Source: Paragordius varius (Eukaryota; Nematomorpha). Taken from it: a stretch of 64,000 nucleotides of DNA. A program made the position numbers and the translations under genes. Within the stretch, counting starts at the first letter, position 1. Each line of letters opens with the position of its first letter. The stretch is taken from assembly GCA_964247055.1 (NCBI GenBank), contig OZ176058.1:2542001-2606000 (forward strand), in the 5' to 3' direction. Under the pieces are notes generated by a model. It saw only the letters and a program-made list of their open reading frames with translations. It searched no databases and was not told the DNA's origin. This document shows, piece after piece, positions 40,001 through 52,000 of the stretch.

Positions 40001-40447
40001 CAACGCAATATTACTTATTATTATGAAAATAAAATAATATATAAACACAACTCATATGTCTATTTTTTCAAATCCGTGTTGCCGTCCATGTCAAGGATCA
40101 TTTTAATTACAAACCCTACTGGTTCTTTATATATACCATTTACAATTCAAATTCACCCTTAAACAATTCAAATTTACCCTTGAACAATTCAAATTCACCC
40201 TCGCACAATTGAAATTCACCCTCAAATAAAATATATGTTATTTGAGATTAAAAGTTACCTATATTTTTAGATATTTTTAAAAAATAAAAATTTTGTTTTA
40301 AATTAAAATAAAACTGAAAACATAATAAATTATGTGCCATAAGGATATATTTGTGATATTAATAATGAGTTATATTAGTTCGAAAACACACATAATTTAT
40401 TTTTGGGGTGAAATTGAATTGTTCAAGGGTGAATTTGAATTGTAAAT

Positions 40448-40485
<38 letters not shown>

Positions 40486-40622
40486 TAAAAGCTCTTTTTA
40501 TTTGCAGCAAATATGTAGATTGTAGAGTATTCGCCCTTCAGTCTTGTCCAAGTGGATTGCATTGGAATGCAGGAGCTAATACATGCGATTGGGATTGGGC
40601 CGCTAATTGTGTCCCTTGCTAA
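29574..40622 (+). CDS. GH18 chitinase with CBM14 tail, gene B (11 exons, 458 aa)
   Basis: Exons: 29574-29649, 31659-31802, 32778-32877, 33625-33769, 34275-34372, 34820-34919, 36789-36938, 37093-37203, 37776-37868, 38554-38798, 40508-40622; all phases join and total 1,377 nt. Residues 1-25 are a hydrophobic signal-like start. The GH18 barrel spans about 27-339: LTHVLYAF; SIGG at 96-99; FHGIDIDWEYP at 131-141 with Asp135, Asp137 and acid/base Glu139; MGYDF at 196-200; VIGVPFYG; and Trp322 in GAMIWEL. The usual first Asp of DxxDxDxE is His132. A Gly/Thr/Pro/Gln linker (about 349-395) leads to a Cys-rich peritrophin-like domain, Cys397 to Cys458. Likely secreted and chitin-hydrolysing. Splice sites are inferred from GT-AG and from agreement with gene C; no transcript was seen. 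Confidence 0.93.
30930..31168. mobile_element. MITE-1 copy in gene B intron 1
   Basis: ATACGGACAAAACTC on the left; TTTTTTTGCCTTTGTTTACTG on the right. Both tips are worn. Confidence 0.5.
31325..31455. repeat. MITE-1 remnant in gene B intron 1
   Basis: The right arm is clear (TTATTTGTCTTTTAATTTTC, then GTATAATTTCAATTTTTATTG); the left arm is almost lost. Confidence 0.4.
31898..32206. repeat. Foldback element in gene B intron 2
   Basis: Arms ATTGTTGTACCCAAACTTC...GCATGCGCATTC...GACGATATTTTG and the inverse CAAAATATCGTC...GAATGCACATGTTG...CAAACAAT pair over about 100 bases each. A family distinct from MITE-1 and MITE-2; no clear target-site copy was fixed. Confidence 0.6.
32630..32745. repeat. 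MITE-2 half copy in gene B intron 2
   Basis: Only the inner part and the right arm (GTTCGAGGGTAAATTT, GTTCAAGGGTG) remain. Confidence 0.45.
32914..33183. mobile_element. MITE-1 copy in gene B intron 3
   Basis: CAATAAAAATTGGAATACGG after TA, to GTTTTTACTG before TA: nearly whole, 270 bp. Confidence 0.75.
33186..33410. mobile_element. Second MITE-1 copy in gene B intron 3
   Basis: AAATTATACCGACAAAAC to GTTTTTACGTAGTCTGTATT, abutting the previous copy. It has lost its outer tips. Confidence 0.5.
34045..34083. repeat. (AT)n microsatellite in gene B intron 4
   Basis: An uninterrupted AT run. A similar one lies near 40451-40482 in intron 10. Confidence 0.8.
34399..34759. mobile_element. MITE-2 copy in gene B intron 5
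   Basis: 361 bp between TATAT flanks. The left end ACCATTTACA is followed by about four 21-bp units (core ATTCAAATTCACCTT). The right arm has four inverse units ending CTGTAAATGGT. The AT-rich centre has TGTGTTTTTGAAG. The best example of the family's layout in this window. Confidence 0.8.
34969..35082. mobile_element. Miniature MITE-2 copy in gene B intron 6
   Basis: Only 114 bp: ACCATTTACACTTCAAATTC to GAGGTGTAAATGGT, with one unit per arm. The shortest copy seen. Confidence 0.7.
36491..36773. mobile_element. MITE-1 copy in gene B intron 6
   Basis: CAGTAAAAACTGAAATTTTA after TA; the right arm has TTTACGTTTTGTCCGTATAA with a worn tip. It ends only about 15 bases before the exon 7 acceptor. 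Confidence 0.75.
38110..38545. repeat. Degenerate MITE-2 copy in gene B intron 9
   Basis: Left units (CCTTGAACACTTGGAATTC) and many right units (GTTCAAGGGTGAATTT type) survive. The right side is expanded and reaches almost to the exon 10 acceptor. Confidence 0.55.
39050..39210. repeat. MITE-1 remnant in gene B intron 10
   Basis: ATTATACAGACGCAACG on the left and ATATTTTTTGTCATCTTTAA on the right; about half the normal length. Confidence 0.4.
39324..39996. mobile_element. hAT-type MITE in gene B intron 10, perfect target copy
   Basis: 673 bp, ends TAGGGTTGTGC and GCACAACCCTA, flanked by perfect CATACAAC 8-mers (39316-39323 and 39997-40004). Subterminal parts hold clustered palindromes of the GGTCATGACC and GACCATGGTC type. 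No coding capacity. The clean duplication suggests it is younger than most neighbours. Confidence 0.9.
40135..40450. mobile_element. MITE-2 copy in gene B intron 10
   Basis: The left arm has four 21-bp units and the right arm two; it ends in GTAAATTGA beside an AT run. It lies about 55 bases before the last exon. Confidence 0.75.
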
Positions 40623-40768
40623 AATATTTTATATTTCAGATGTATCATAGTTTAGCAATCAATAATATGAATTTATTAATTTTATTTTAACAAACCAATT
40701 ATCACTATTTTTGTAAAATCATCTTATATAAGGGGGTTTTGTTTATATATATATATATATATATATAT

Positions 40769-41070
40769 ACCATATACAATTCAAATTCACCCTCGAACGA
40801 TTCAAATTTACCCTCGAACGATTTAAATCACCCTCGAATGATTATTTACCCTCAAATAAATTATATGTTTTTTTAGATTTCAAAAATTACCTATATTTAA
40901 TATATTTTAAAATAAAAAATTTTGATTTAAATTAATTAAAATAATACTGAAAAAATAATAAACTATGCCATAAAGATATATTTCATATTAAAGTTTTATT
41001 TAGTTCGAAAACACATATTATTTTAATGGTGAATATGAATTGTTCGAGGGTGAATTGAACTGTAAATGGT
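40769..41070. mobile_element. MITE-2 copy after gene B
   Basis: ACCATATACAATTC to GAACTGTAAATGGT, 302 bp, with three left units and one to two right units. It begins 147 bases after the stop codon, so it may lie in or near the 3' UTR. Confidence 0.75.
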
Positions 41071-42213
41071 ATTTATATACATGCATATTTTGCCCATATT
41101 TAATAATTTACCTGGGAAATAAACATGAATAAATGGCGATTTACATGTAATTTTGTTAACTTCTGGATTTGATTCGCTCAAACGTATGGCAGAAATGGAA
41201 AAAGGCGAAAATATTCTTTAAACTATTTGATTGATACTATAAAGCTCAAATAATGACTAAAATTATAAAGCATTTGCGTTGTTTATGATTTATATTTTAG
41301 ATAATTAAATAGGCAGGCAATAAAACATTCCTTTACATCAAGAGTGTTCAACACAAATGAATTTAGTAGATTTCAAACAAAAGAGTATCCAAAAAATTCT
41401 AATGCATAAAATTTTCTCTTTCTTGCTATTTGGCTAGACTATAGAAAAAATTGTTTAAACAAAATCAATTTTACCAAGATTTTGTAAAATTTTTTATATT
41501 GTTTAAGAATAATCAATTTTACCAAGATTTTGTAAAATTTTTTATATTGTTTAAGGATAATCAATTTTACCAAGATTTTGTAAATTTTTTTTGGAAATGA
41601 TGGATTCCAAATTTTTCGAAGCCGCACAAAAGGTCTAAGAGGGCCGCGCTTCTCTTATAATTAAAACTATCTTTTCTTTTGAATTCAATACTTTCAATAA
41701 AACAAAAGTTAACATTTATGATCCAAATGAACACTTTTCCAATAAATTTAATTTATAACAACGCTTATTTTTAATTAATTATTTTATTAATAAGTATTTT
41801 GCTAATTATGAGTAGTCATATTGATTTAATATTGAAGTCAATCACGTAAGTAATTAAAATATAATTAATAGACTGTCGGTATAAATAGGCGGAGTTTATA
41901 AAGTTAGAAAAGTTATTAACACTTTTGTCCTGAATCTTATTAAATCGCAAAATTACCATAACTCGTAAAGGTTTTAAATCAAAATTTGTATTATACGAAG
42001 CTAAAGTTGTTATAGCCTTTTCATAGGTAAATTCATCAATTTGCTCTGTTGTATGTGAGGGATTTAAAGTTTTGTTATGATGAATCTATGTTCTGAGTTA
42101 GATTATCTGCACAACGCAATGGCAGCCGTGCTCTCTTTTACCTTCCCGTCATAAAATGATATTTTAAATTTTGAACTCTAGCAATAAATATTTAAAAAGC
42201 AAAATAATAATTA
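41071..42213. other. Spacer with a 48-bp tandem repeat
   Basis: No gene signal. ATCAATTTTACCAAGATTTTG occurs three times at 41464, 41512 and 41560. Because 48 is a multiple of three, a - strand frame (41439-41627) stays open with a repeated 16-residue peptide; I take that as an artefact. Confidence 0.6.
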
Positions 42214-42439
42214 ACCATTTACAATTCAAATTCACCCTCAAATAAAATATATTTTTTTTAAGATTAAATATTACCTACATTTTTATATATTTTTAAAAGA
42301 TAAAAATTTTGTTTTAAATTAAAATAATACTGAAAAAATAATAATCTATGCCATAAGAGAATATATATTTCTTATTAATAATGAGTTATATTATTTCGAA
42401 AACACATAATTTTTAGGGTGAATTTGAACTGTTAATGGT
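42214..42439. mobile_element. MITE-2 copy between genes B and C
   Basis: ACCATTTACAATTC to GAACTGTTAATGGT, 226 bp, with a single unit per arm. Confidence 0.75.
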
Positions 42440-42538
42440 ATACATCATTCAATACCAAATACAAGTCGGTTTCATGGTGGAACAGTCGAGGAGCGAAAAA
42501 GTCGTCACACTAATTTGGACATGCCAACTAATGGCATA

Positions 42539-43519
42539 CATTGGGTGGGGTGATAAAAAATGTCGCACTTGACTCGTAGGTCAAGCGTAGCAAGTTGAGC
42601 AAGTTTAATAGCCAGTAATGTACACTTGAAGATCGGTGGTAAAAAACACTTAAGTCAAGTCTTTTGCTTATGAATGTAACATTATTTTGCTACCCAAGAA
42701 TTTAACGAAAATTATTTAGATATTCAGCCAAAATTTTAAAAGGCACAAAAAGATAAACAATCAATACAATGTGCATTTATTAAAGTTTTTCGAATTCTGT
42801 AACACGTATTTAATTTAATATTATATACCTTTCTAAATATTCAAGGGTAACTAAAATTTTTAAGTTGATGACACCATACGCCCTTAAAACACTTTCCATT
42901 ATTTACCATACAAATTTTTTAGAGTTCTTAGACAATCATAATAATATAACATATTAATTTTAATTGATTATTATCAACATTACATTTGAAATATATTTAT
43001 GATGAAATAAACTCTTTACATGTTTTAACTCTAGTTAATTTTAGGTAAAACTAGATTTGAAAATTTTAAACATGATTAATATTTAATTATTTATTTTAAG
43101 ATACTTTCGATCAATTATTGTGCGGGTTCACTGAATTGATAATTTAGCATATTTTATATTGTTCTTAAACTTTAGCAGAATTTTTCTAAAAAATTATTCC
43201 CTTTTGTATACACCCAATTTGAACAGGTTATTAAGCTAAAAATTATCAATGAACATTTTATCATTAAAAAGGTTTTAATTAAATATAAACTCTAAATTAT
43301 ATATATAAATAATTTCCAAAATAAGTTTATCCATAAATCTGTCAGGTGAGCCCTACACCACGCAAAATCTTTAAGATTTACTTGATCATAAGATTTATCA
43401 CCTCCGAATCAAGTTTTCTTGCTTGACCTGAGTCCTCTAATGTTAATTTTTTATCACATGAAAGCAAACCATGACTTGAAAAACTTAAGTCAAAAAATTT
43501 TATGTCACATCACCCATTG
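42539..43519. mobile_element. 981-bp TA-flanked element (MITE-4)
   Basis: Tips CATTGGGTGGGGTGA and TCACATCACCCATTG (inverted) with TA on each side. Subterminal parts are rich in CTTGACTT/AAGTCAAG motifs in both orientations. No transposase frame. A related end lies at about 57640-57800. Confidence 0.75.
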
Positions 43520-44560
43520 TATTAATATAATATTTATAATTATTTCGCTGGGCATACACTAATACCATATTTATTAGATTGTAGTTATCGTAATCAAATG
43601 ACACCATGCACATCTTTATTAATGAATATTATCTTTTGTCCAAAAATTACTCTAAAAAAAGTTTAAGAATCATAGCTACGAAATAATTAATTGTTAAGGC
43701 ATCATTAATGAAATACTAATTTTAATAAGCTATCCTAAAAATTGCCTAAAAATATTTTTTAGAAATTTTGCCCATTTTAATTACATGCCTGCACTGTGCA
43801 GCGCAAATTAAAATATATCCATCATTAAATTTGATTGTAAAGGATTAGTTTCAGAGAATCCGATTTTCGGGGGCTTGAATTGTTCAAAACCACTATTTTT
43901 ATAGAGACTATTAAATTATCTAAATATGTTAAAATTTAAAGGCAGATCTTATCTAGATTTTTTTAAATCCTTGGTTTAAATGCAAAAAATATAAATGTTA
44001 TTAGGTAACTATATAATTTAAAATTTTAACTTAAAGCATTTTCCTTTAATTTTTACATTTTGTAAGAGTACCTTCGATTTTACTGTATTTTAATTTAATG
44101 TGCAATTGGTATATTTTATTAAATATCATCCCTTGAATGCACTATATTTTTAGTTACAAAACAAATTTTTGTAATTTTTGAAATTATTTCAAATACAAAA
44201 TTATTATAAAATGATATTTTTAGATCAATTTGTTAAAATAAAACACTTGAACAAATATAGATACTTCACATCCATAAATGAAATTTTAAAATATCAAATT
44301 TTTAACCAAAAATATTCTTTACCCATATTTTTTAGTTATATAACTAATGAAAGAAAGCTAAAAATAAAACTAAATTTTTTGTCAAAGTTGATTCAATATT
44401 TGTACAAATGTATGACAAAAAATATCAATATATTTATTGGTAAAATGAAAAATCATTGCATTTGTGGAGCAAAAATGTTATTTATAGAAAGTTAGCGCTA
44501 TAGGAAAACAGTTTTGACCATCTGTGGTTTTTTCAAAAAATATACCCATTTTTGAAAACC
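43520..44560. other. Gene C upstream spacer
   Basis: Nothing recognised. A 105-codon AT-rich frame (44178-44495, +) is Lys/Asn/Ile/Phe-dominated and has no homology I know; it is probably chance. Confidence 0.4.
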
Positions 44561-44568
44561 TATATAAG
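44561..44568 (+). promoter_or_regulatory. TATA box of gene C
   Basis: TATATAAG, 104 bases before the ATG, the same octamer as in gene B. Confidence 0.55.
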
Positions 44569-44664
44569 GTGTCGATACTATGGCAATAAGTAATTTTACA
44601 TTTTTACGATTCTCTTTAAAATCTAAAATATACTTGTCCCCCTATCCAATAATAATTTTTTAAA

Positions 44665-47600
44665 ATGAAATTTTGGATATTTTTTTGTAATGCATCCCTT
44701 CTTATCACCCTTGCTGTGATAATGACAAAGCCCGAAAAAGGTTTGTAATTATCTTTTTACTCATAAAATTATTTGATTGAAACATTTTTGATCATATACA
44801 GTAATAAATTTAAAATTATACAGACAAAATGTAAAAACTAAAATTTTTGCACACCATGATTTCTCCCGCATAAACTATGGAATAAAGTTAAAATATGTAA
44901 TTGAATGTTAATCATGTGTGATAGATTATTTTACCAGCCCACCATTAATTAGAAGCCATAATAATTTTATAAAATTAAAAACTAAGATTTTATTTAACGC
45001 TTGATAGTAATTCTAAACTTTTTAAAATGAATCGTAAAAAAATATATGACTTTTAATTTTTACATTTCTTATGTATAATTTCAATTTTTGAACAAATAAA
45101 TTTGGCTGCATGTAATAATTGTGAAGGTTAAGTATTAATCTTTCACTTTCTTTGTTATGCATGTTAAATTAAATTTATTTTATTAATAATTGTGTAAAAC
45201 TAGAATCTTGCCAGATATAATTTTATAGATACAGTAAAAATTGAAATTATACGGACAAAACGTAATAATATAAAGAACAACCATACTTTTTAAAATTCTA
45301 TTTTATCCTATAAAAATCATTTAATTTCAATTGTAACTAAATAATTGATTGTTTTACTAATTTACATCTCTATACTTAACAATCCAAAAAAAATGAGTTA
45401 TATTTAAAATAAATAAGGTTATAAATGTATAGTTGTTCTTTAGAAGAGAATATTTGTCTTTATATTTTTACATTTTGTCCGTATAATTTCAATTTTTACT
45501 GTATTTTCGATATAATTATTATATCGTTTTCAGAGGATTAAAAACATACAATTTCACTTTATTCATGCGTCGTTATTTATATGCATTTTTATTCGAGGTA
45601 AGACTTTTAATTTATACAATCAATATAATAAATATATTCGTATATATTTGTTATCGAAAATGATTGTCGGTATAAAATGCAGAATAAATTTTATTATCTT
45701 GTGTTTTAGTGTCAACCTCTGGCGTAGTGATTGGATATATTACTGAATGGATGTCTATGCCAATTAGCCAAATCCAAGGCAATTATTTAACACACGTACT
45801 ATACGCTTTCCTCTTTATCAATCAGGATGGAACACTCAGAATATTGGATTCCAGTAATATTCCAATTTTTATCAAAAATATCAATCGTAAAAATTTTTTT
45901 GCTAAAAATATCCTTGGTATTTATGTAGTGTTAAAACTATTTCCCCCAGATCTAAGATGTATGCCAATGCTTTACAGTAAAAAATTATATTTACAGGAAA
46001 AACGTAAAATTTAACGAAAAATTTTTTTTTAAAACAACAATTACATTATTATAATAATCTGAACATAACTCATGTTTGCTTGTTATAAATTAAAGATTGG
46101 AATAAATTGGTACACACATTTTCTAGTAATATCTGCATTATATAAAAAATATATTGGTAAAAAGTATGGTTGTCTTTATTAAAATATATTTGTCTTTTAA
46201 TTTTTTCATTTGTCTGTAGAAATGTTTACTGTATAAAATCTTTCATTTTTTTATGAACCTAACGACATAGTCCTATCTTATTTTAATTAAATTATGAGCT
46301 TCATAAAATACATTTTGCGTTTGATTTCATAATCTCGTTTATACATATGGAAACAAATACAATTTAGCAGTACCCTTTTTATTATTTTAAATTTTTTTAT
46401 CAAATGTGCTGAAAAATGTGATATTTTTGTTGTTAGCTAAAAGCAAATAAACGAATATATATTTTAAGGGTATTTTTAAAAACTTTTTACTACGATCCTT
46501 CATCTAAGTTAAATATACACCTATTAAATTATCTGATGTGCGCGCAGTGCAAACTTTGCTGTGAAAATTTGATTTATAATATCTTTCCAAGGTTTATATC
46601 AGTAATACTTAAAACGTGAGGCCTGAAAAAATGCTTTTTTATGTATATTATTTAAGAAATTTTTGATATCTGTTTTTGGAACAAATATCTGCAAATATGC
46701 CAAACAGCAGCTATGAAATTTATAACGGTTTTATTTAATGAATGAGACAAGATAAATATTTTTTGCGGCTTTTAATATATTTTGGTGAGTACCACTGCTT
46801 TATATCAATAATTTTATGTGTGTTAAATAGGTCAAGCTCATTTTACTCAACTGGAGGAGCTGGTCAAAAAATATCCACACCTCAAAGTATTACCAAGTAT
46901 AGGAGGTGCCAATAACTCAACCGACTTTTTGTAATATATATATATATATATAATTACATATTACATGTTTATAAAAATATTTATTTTCATTAATTCGTAA
47001 ATTTTTATCAAATATGAAATACAGTGGGCTATAATAAATTTTAACATTTAATTATGATTTACAGTAAAAATTGGAATTATACGGACAAAATGTGTACAAA
47101 TATAACGACAAAATTTTTTTTTAAAAGAAAACCAGATTTTTTAAACTTTTCAATATTATATATTTGTGTGTATTCCCAATTACATTTTTAATACCCATTA
47201 TGCAATCCAAAACGATGATTTATCATTAAAATATATATAATTGTATTTCAGAAAAGTATATGTCATTTAATTATTGCATTTTATCCATATTTCCTGCAAA
47301 TAGTTACACTGAACAAACTTTAAATTAAGGTTAAGAATTTTTTTAGCCACACCATCCAAAATAAATTCTAGGGAATTATTTGATAATTGTTAAATTATTT
47401 AATTATTCCATATGAATTAGAATTCTAAACACAGACGCTAAACGCCAAGCCTTTGCAGACTCTTGCAAGTCCTTTGTACAGAAACACAAATTTCATGGGA
47501 TCGATATAGATTGGGAGTATCCAAACAATGAGGACCAAAAAGACATATATGGCAAACTTTTAGAGGTATACTATAATAAATTTATAAAACCAATTTGTAC

Positions 47601-49046
47601 AAAGATAATTACTAATATTTTTATCAATACCGAATAGTGCTTGAATTGTGATGCTTTTATTATACAAAACGTAAAAATATAATGACAAATATATTTATCC
47701 AGAAGACAACCATACTTTTTTAAACTTTATTTTCCATATATATTTAGAAACAAATGTAAAATATGGAATCGATTGTGTTAGTATAATTATATATCTCTTT
47801 TTCATACTTTGCCATCTTAAACAATGAGTTATACTGAAATGTATTACGATTGTATGGTTGTCTTTTAGAAAATATGTGTCTTTATATTTTACAATTTGTT
47901 CATATAATTTCATTTTTCCTGTAAATTGAGATTTTAAAAAAACTTCTCCCTCATTTGCGGAAAAGGCGAAAATTTGAGTTTCTAATAAATTTAGTTTTAA
48001 CTTCTTTATTCCTGACGGTTAGTTGAAGCTTATCTAAAAAAACATTCGTCGTTACCCACACAACTGTATAGTTATATTTTTGAATCCTAAAATATATATA
48101 TGTATATATATTTTTATCGATTCTAAATTAAAAAATTTTAAATTGGTTTATTTAAAATATCATAGTACGCTGGTAAAATATAAATACAGCTTAAATTGAT
48201 TTGGGTCAGTTCAAGCTATTCAACGCTTTCCCTAATTTTATTCTATATATGATAATCATAGGTCCTTAAAAAGACATTGGGTCCTGGTTATGAAGTAATG
48301 TCGGCAGTTCCGGCTGGTGTTGATAATATGCGTTTGTTTGATATCAAGGCCATGAATAAGTACGTATATTTAAAAATTATAAATAGTAATTCTATCTATC
48401 ATCATATATTTTACACTGCCCACTTTATTGTTGACCAATTCACATTATTCTTCGCCAATTAGCATTATACGAGCATATGCAATTAAACTACTTTTGTCTA
48501 ATAATAAACAAATTTAATGTTGCAAGATGGTTCAAGAATATTTTATTTCACCCTTTTGTTGTTTTTTATCCATACACTACTGCAGTGGTTACCAAAAGAA
48601 GGACAAAGCCCTACAAGGGGGGGGGGGAATTCGAAGAAACTACTTTAATATGTTAATAAATATAATTTATGCTATTATTTGATAATTCGTATATCTAAAT
48701 TATTTCATTTAGTGGGTACTTTATGATTCGATTCGAATATGTATTATATAAGGAAAATACCATATTTAGCTATTTAGATTATGTTTTGGTTATGGGTTAT
48801 GATTTTGCCGGTTCATGGAGCACAGTAACGGCCCACAATGCTCCTCTCTTTGGTGGTCAATACAGTGTTGTAAGTTTTTTAATCTTTTATATTTTTGCAT
48901 TGATATACACATATACATAGCAAATCTTAGAATCAACACCATTTTTTGTACAGTAAAAATTTTAATTATACAGATAAAACGTTAAAAAGACAACCATGTG
49001 TTCCTTGGTGTTTTTCTAACAGCGTTTTGTATTATAAATTGATATT

Positions 49047-49093
<47 letters not shown>

Positions 49094-52000
49094 CTTAATA
49101 TTGGAACAAGGGTTGTTACAAAGTATGGTTGTTTTTATGCAAAAAATATTTGTCTTTTAATTTTCACATCAAAACATGACAGGTAGGGCATTAAATCTTG
49201 CAATTGTAAAACTAAAAGACAAATATTTTTTTCTAAAGAAAAACCATATTTTTACCCATTGATTTTTTTTAGATAGAGTGATGTATATTGACAATACATT
49301 TTTATATTTGATATAACGCAACATTGTCGTAAAGTTTTTACCTTTTGTCAGTATTTATAATCAATTTTAAATATATATATATATATATTATTTACGATTC
49401 ACCTTTAAACAATTCAAATTCACCCTCCAACAATTCTAATTCACCCTTGAGCAATACAAATTCACCCTAAAAATAAATTAAGTGTTTTCGAGATAATTAA
49501 CTTAACATTTATATGAAATAAATTTTTACTATATAGTTTATTATTTTTTCAGCATTATGATATTAATTTTAAACGAAATTTCATATTTTAAATTTATTAA
49601 TAAAAAAATAAAAGTAATTTTTAATCTTTAACACCACATTATTTATTTTAGGGTGGGTGAATTTGAATTGTTTGAGAGTGAACTTGAAAGAACTGTAAAT
49701 GGTATATTTGAATTGTTCAAGGGTGAATTTGAATTGTTCGAGGGTGAATTTAAAATTGTTTAAGGTGTGAAATGTTCAAGGGTGAATATAAATTGTTCAT
49801 GGGTGAAATTGAATTGTTCAAGGGTAATAATTTGAATTGTTCAAGGGTGAATCTGAACTGTAACTGTAAATGGTATATTTAATCTAGAAAGGTGCAGTCG
49901 ATGCCTGGTTATCGAAAGGAATAACAGCCAAGAAAATTGTAGTTGGTGTTCCCTTCTACGGTGGGAAATTTAATCTTAATGGAAATTCTAATACCGTTGG
50001 TAGTCCTGGCTGGTATGTCACCCTTATGACATATGATGAGGTTTTACATTCATCTTCACATTACTATAGCATCGTTTTTTACCTTTGGTGTTTTTATATT
50101 TATGTTTGACAAAGATTACTTGTATAGTAATCGAAAATTCATAAACAATTTATTTAATTTTAGCTGAATTATAATTTGCAACATAATAATACAATCACAC
50201 TTCAGCGTAAACAATATCCAAAACAAAAGTTATTTAGGGAAGGGGGGGGGGGAAGGTTAAAAATTTTAAAAATCGTTTTCACTCAGTATACATTAACTTT
50301 TTATTTTTTTGGTAGAGTTGATAGACTATTAGATCTTTAGGCAGTACACTAATGTTTTTTTGGATAAACACACCCATAATTTAAACTCCGAAAATATGAA
50401 GAGATGTATATCCAATAGTGGTTTTTACGTACAGAAACAAAAATTGATTAAAAAATAGTGTTTTAATATATAAGTTTTTTGTGTCTACATTTAAATTTTC
50501 TAATTCTCAATCCATATAAGGACATAACTTTTTTCAATATGCAACACTTCAATAATCGAAATTTTTTATAAATAGTAATACAAGAATGTTGACGCCAGTT
50601 AGTTCTCATATTTTTGATATTTTAATAACATTACATAAATAAAGCTATTATAATTTTATCAAAAAAATTTTTAAGATAAAATCAGCGTCTATGACCAGAC
50701 AATGGGATAGTAATGCTCAAACTTCGTATGGTTACAGTGGAAATAATTGGTATACTTTTGATGATGCTGAGAGTCTCAAAACTAAAGTAATATTTATATA
50801 TTTACTGTTTTGATATTTAAATGATTGTCGAATTATTAAGGGCAGGGGTGTCCACATGCGCCAAGCTAAAATATTTCGGCAGCCCGTGAAATTCATTAAA
50901 TTACAAAGTACAAAATTTTAAAAAATGTAAATTTACAAAAGCTATGCAACATTATTATAAATTTTGGCAATGAAATAGCAAACTCTTTAAACAATTAGTA
51001 GTTTTCTAATGGTTTTATATTTTTTTCAGTTTTTTGTTGAAAATCTAGTAAATTGTCCCGAATTTTTGGCTTAAAAATTTCAATTGTATGGTTTGGGTAT
51101 AAAATATCAAGGTTTATAATTATGATTGTCTTTTAGTGGTTTATACCTATAATTGTAATTATATATATTAAATTTTTCAATCTGCAAGTAAGTTGATACA
51201 AATTCTATTTTTTAAAACCCTTGTAAAATATATTTATATTTAATTTAGGTTGATTATGCTTGTCCTAATTATGGGGGTGCTATGATTTGGGAACTTAGTC
51301 AAAATAGGGACCAAAGTTTACTCAAAGCTGTATACGATGAGGTTGGTATAATAACTTAATAAAGTTTTGCACTTTAAAAAGAAAGCAAAAAAATTTATAA
51401 ACATATAGTTAGATAAAAATAGAGATTTTTCTAAATTGATACTTTCTAGAAGTTTAGAGGGCAAATTTTGCTAAATAAAATTAAAATTTATGTTCAAATA
51501 TTTAACCTATTGTTTATGTGTGAGGATATCAACACAATTTTAATCTTATAATCATGAAGTATTAAGGATTAAAAAAAATATCTTAATCTTTTGTTTTACC
51601 GTTTTTCTCTCGATAATTTTGATATTTATTTCAATGAATATTTTACTTCGATTTCAATTAAATCCAAAGTTAAAAATTATTATTCTTTATTAACTAAAAT
51701 TATTTTCATGTCCACATACCAAAAATATTATAATATTTTAATATTAGGAAAGAAAGATAATTTACAATTTTATCTTTTTATCAATCATTTAGGTCAAAAG
51801 TAAATGTGGAATCGATAATAATAGTACAACCTCTCAAACTACCACTGGAACTACTTCGCAGACGACAACTAAAGCAACAGCTGCTCCAACTGGAAGCTCC
51901 ACTTCTCATTCGTCGACAGCTGTTCCAACAGCTGGTCCCACAAGTGGATCCACTAGTGGTGGCGGTAATTGTCTCCGGGACCCAAGTCAAATTTGTCAGC

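Noticed and set aside
41439-41627. Open - strand frame with a thrice-repeated 16-residue peptide
   Set aside because: It is the translation of a 48-bp AT-rich tandem repeat; the period is a multiple of three, so the frame stays open by chance.
44178-44495. 105-codon + strand frame before gene C
   Set aside because: Composition is that of AT-rich noncoding DNA, with no motif or splice context.
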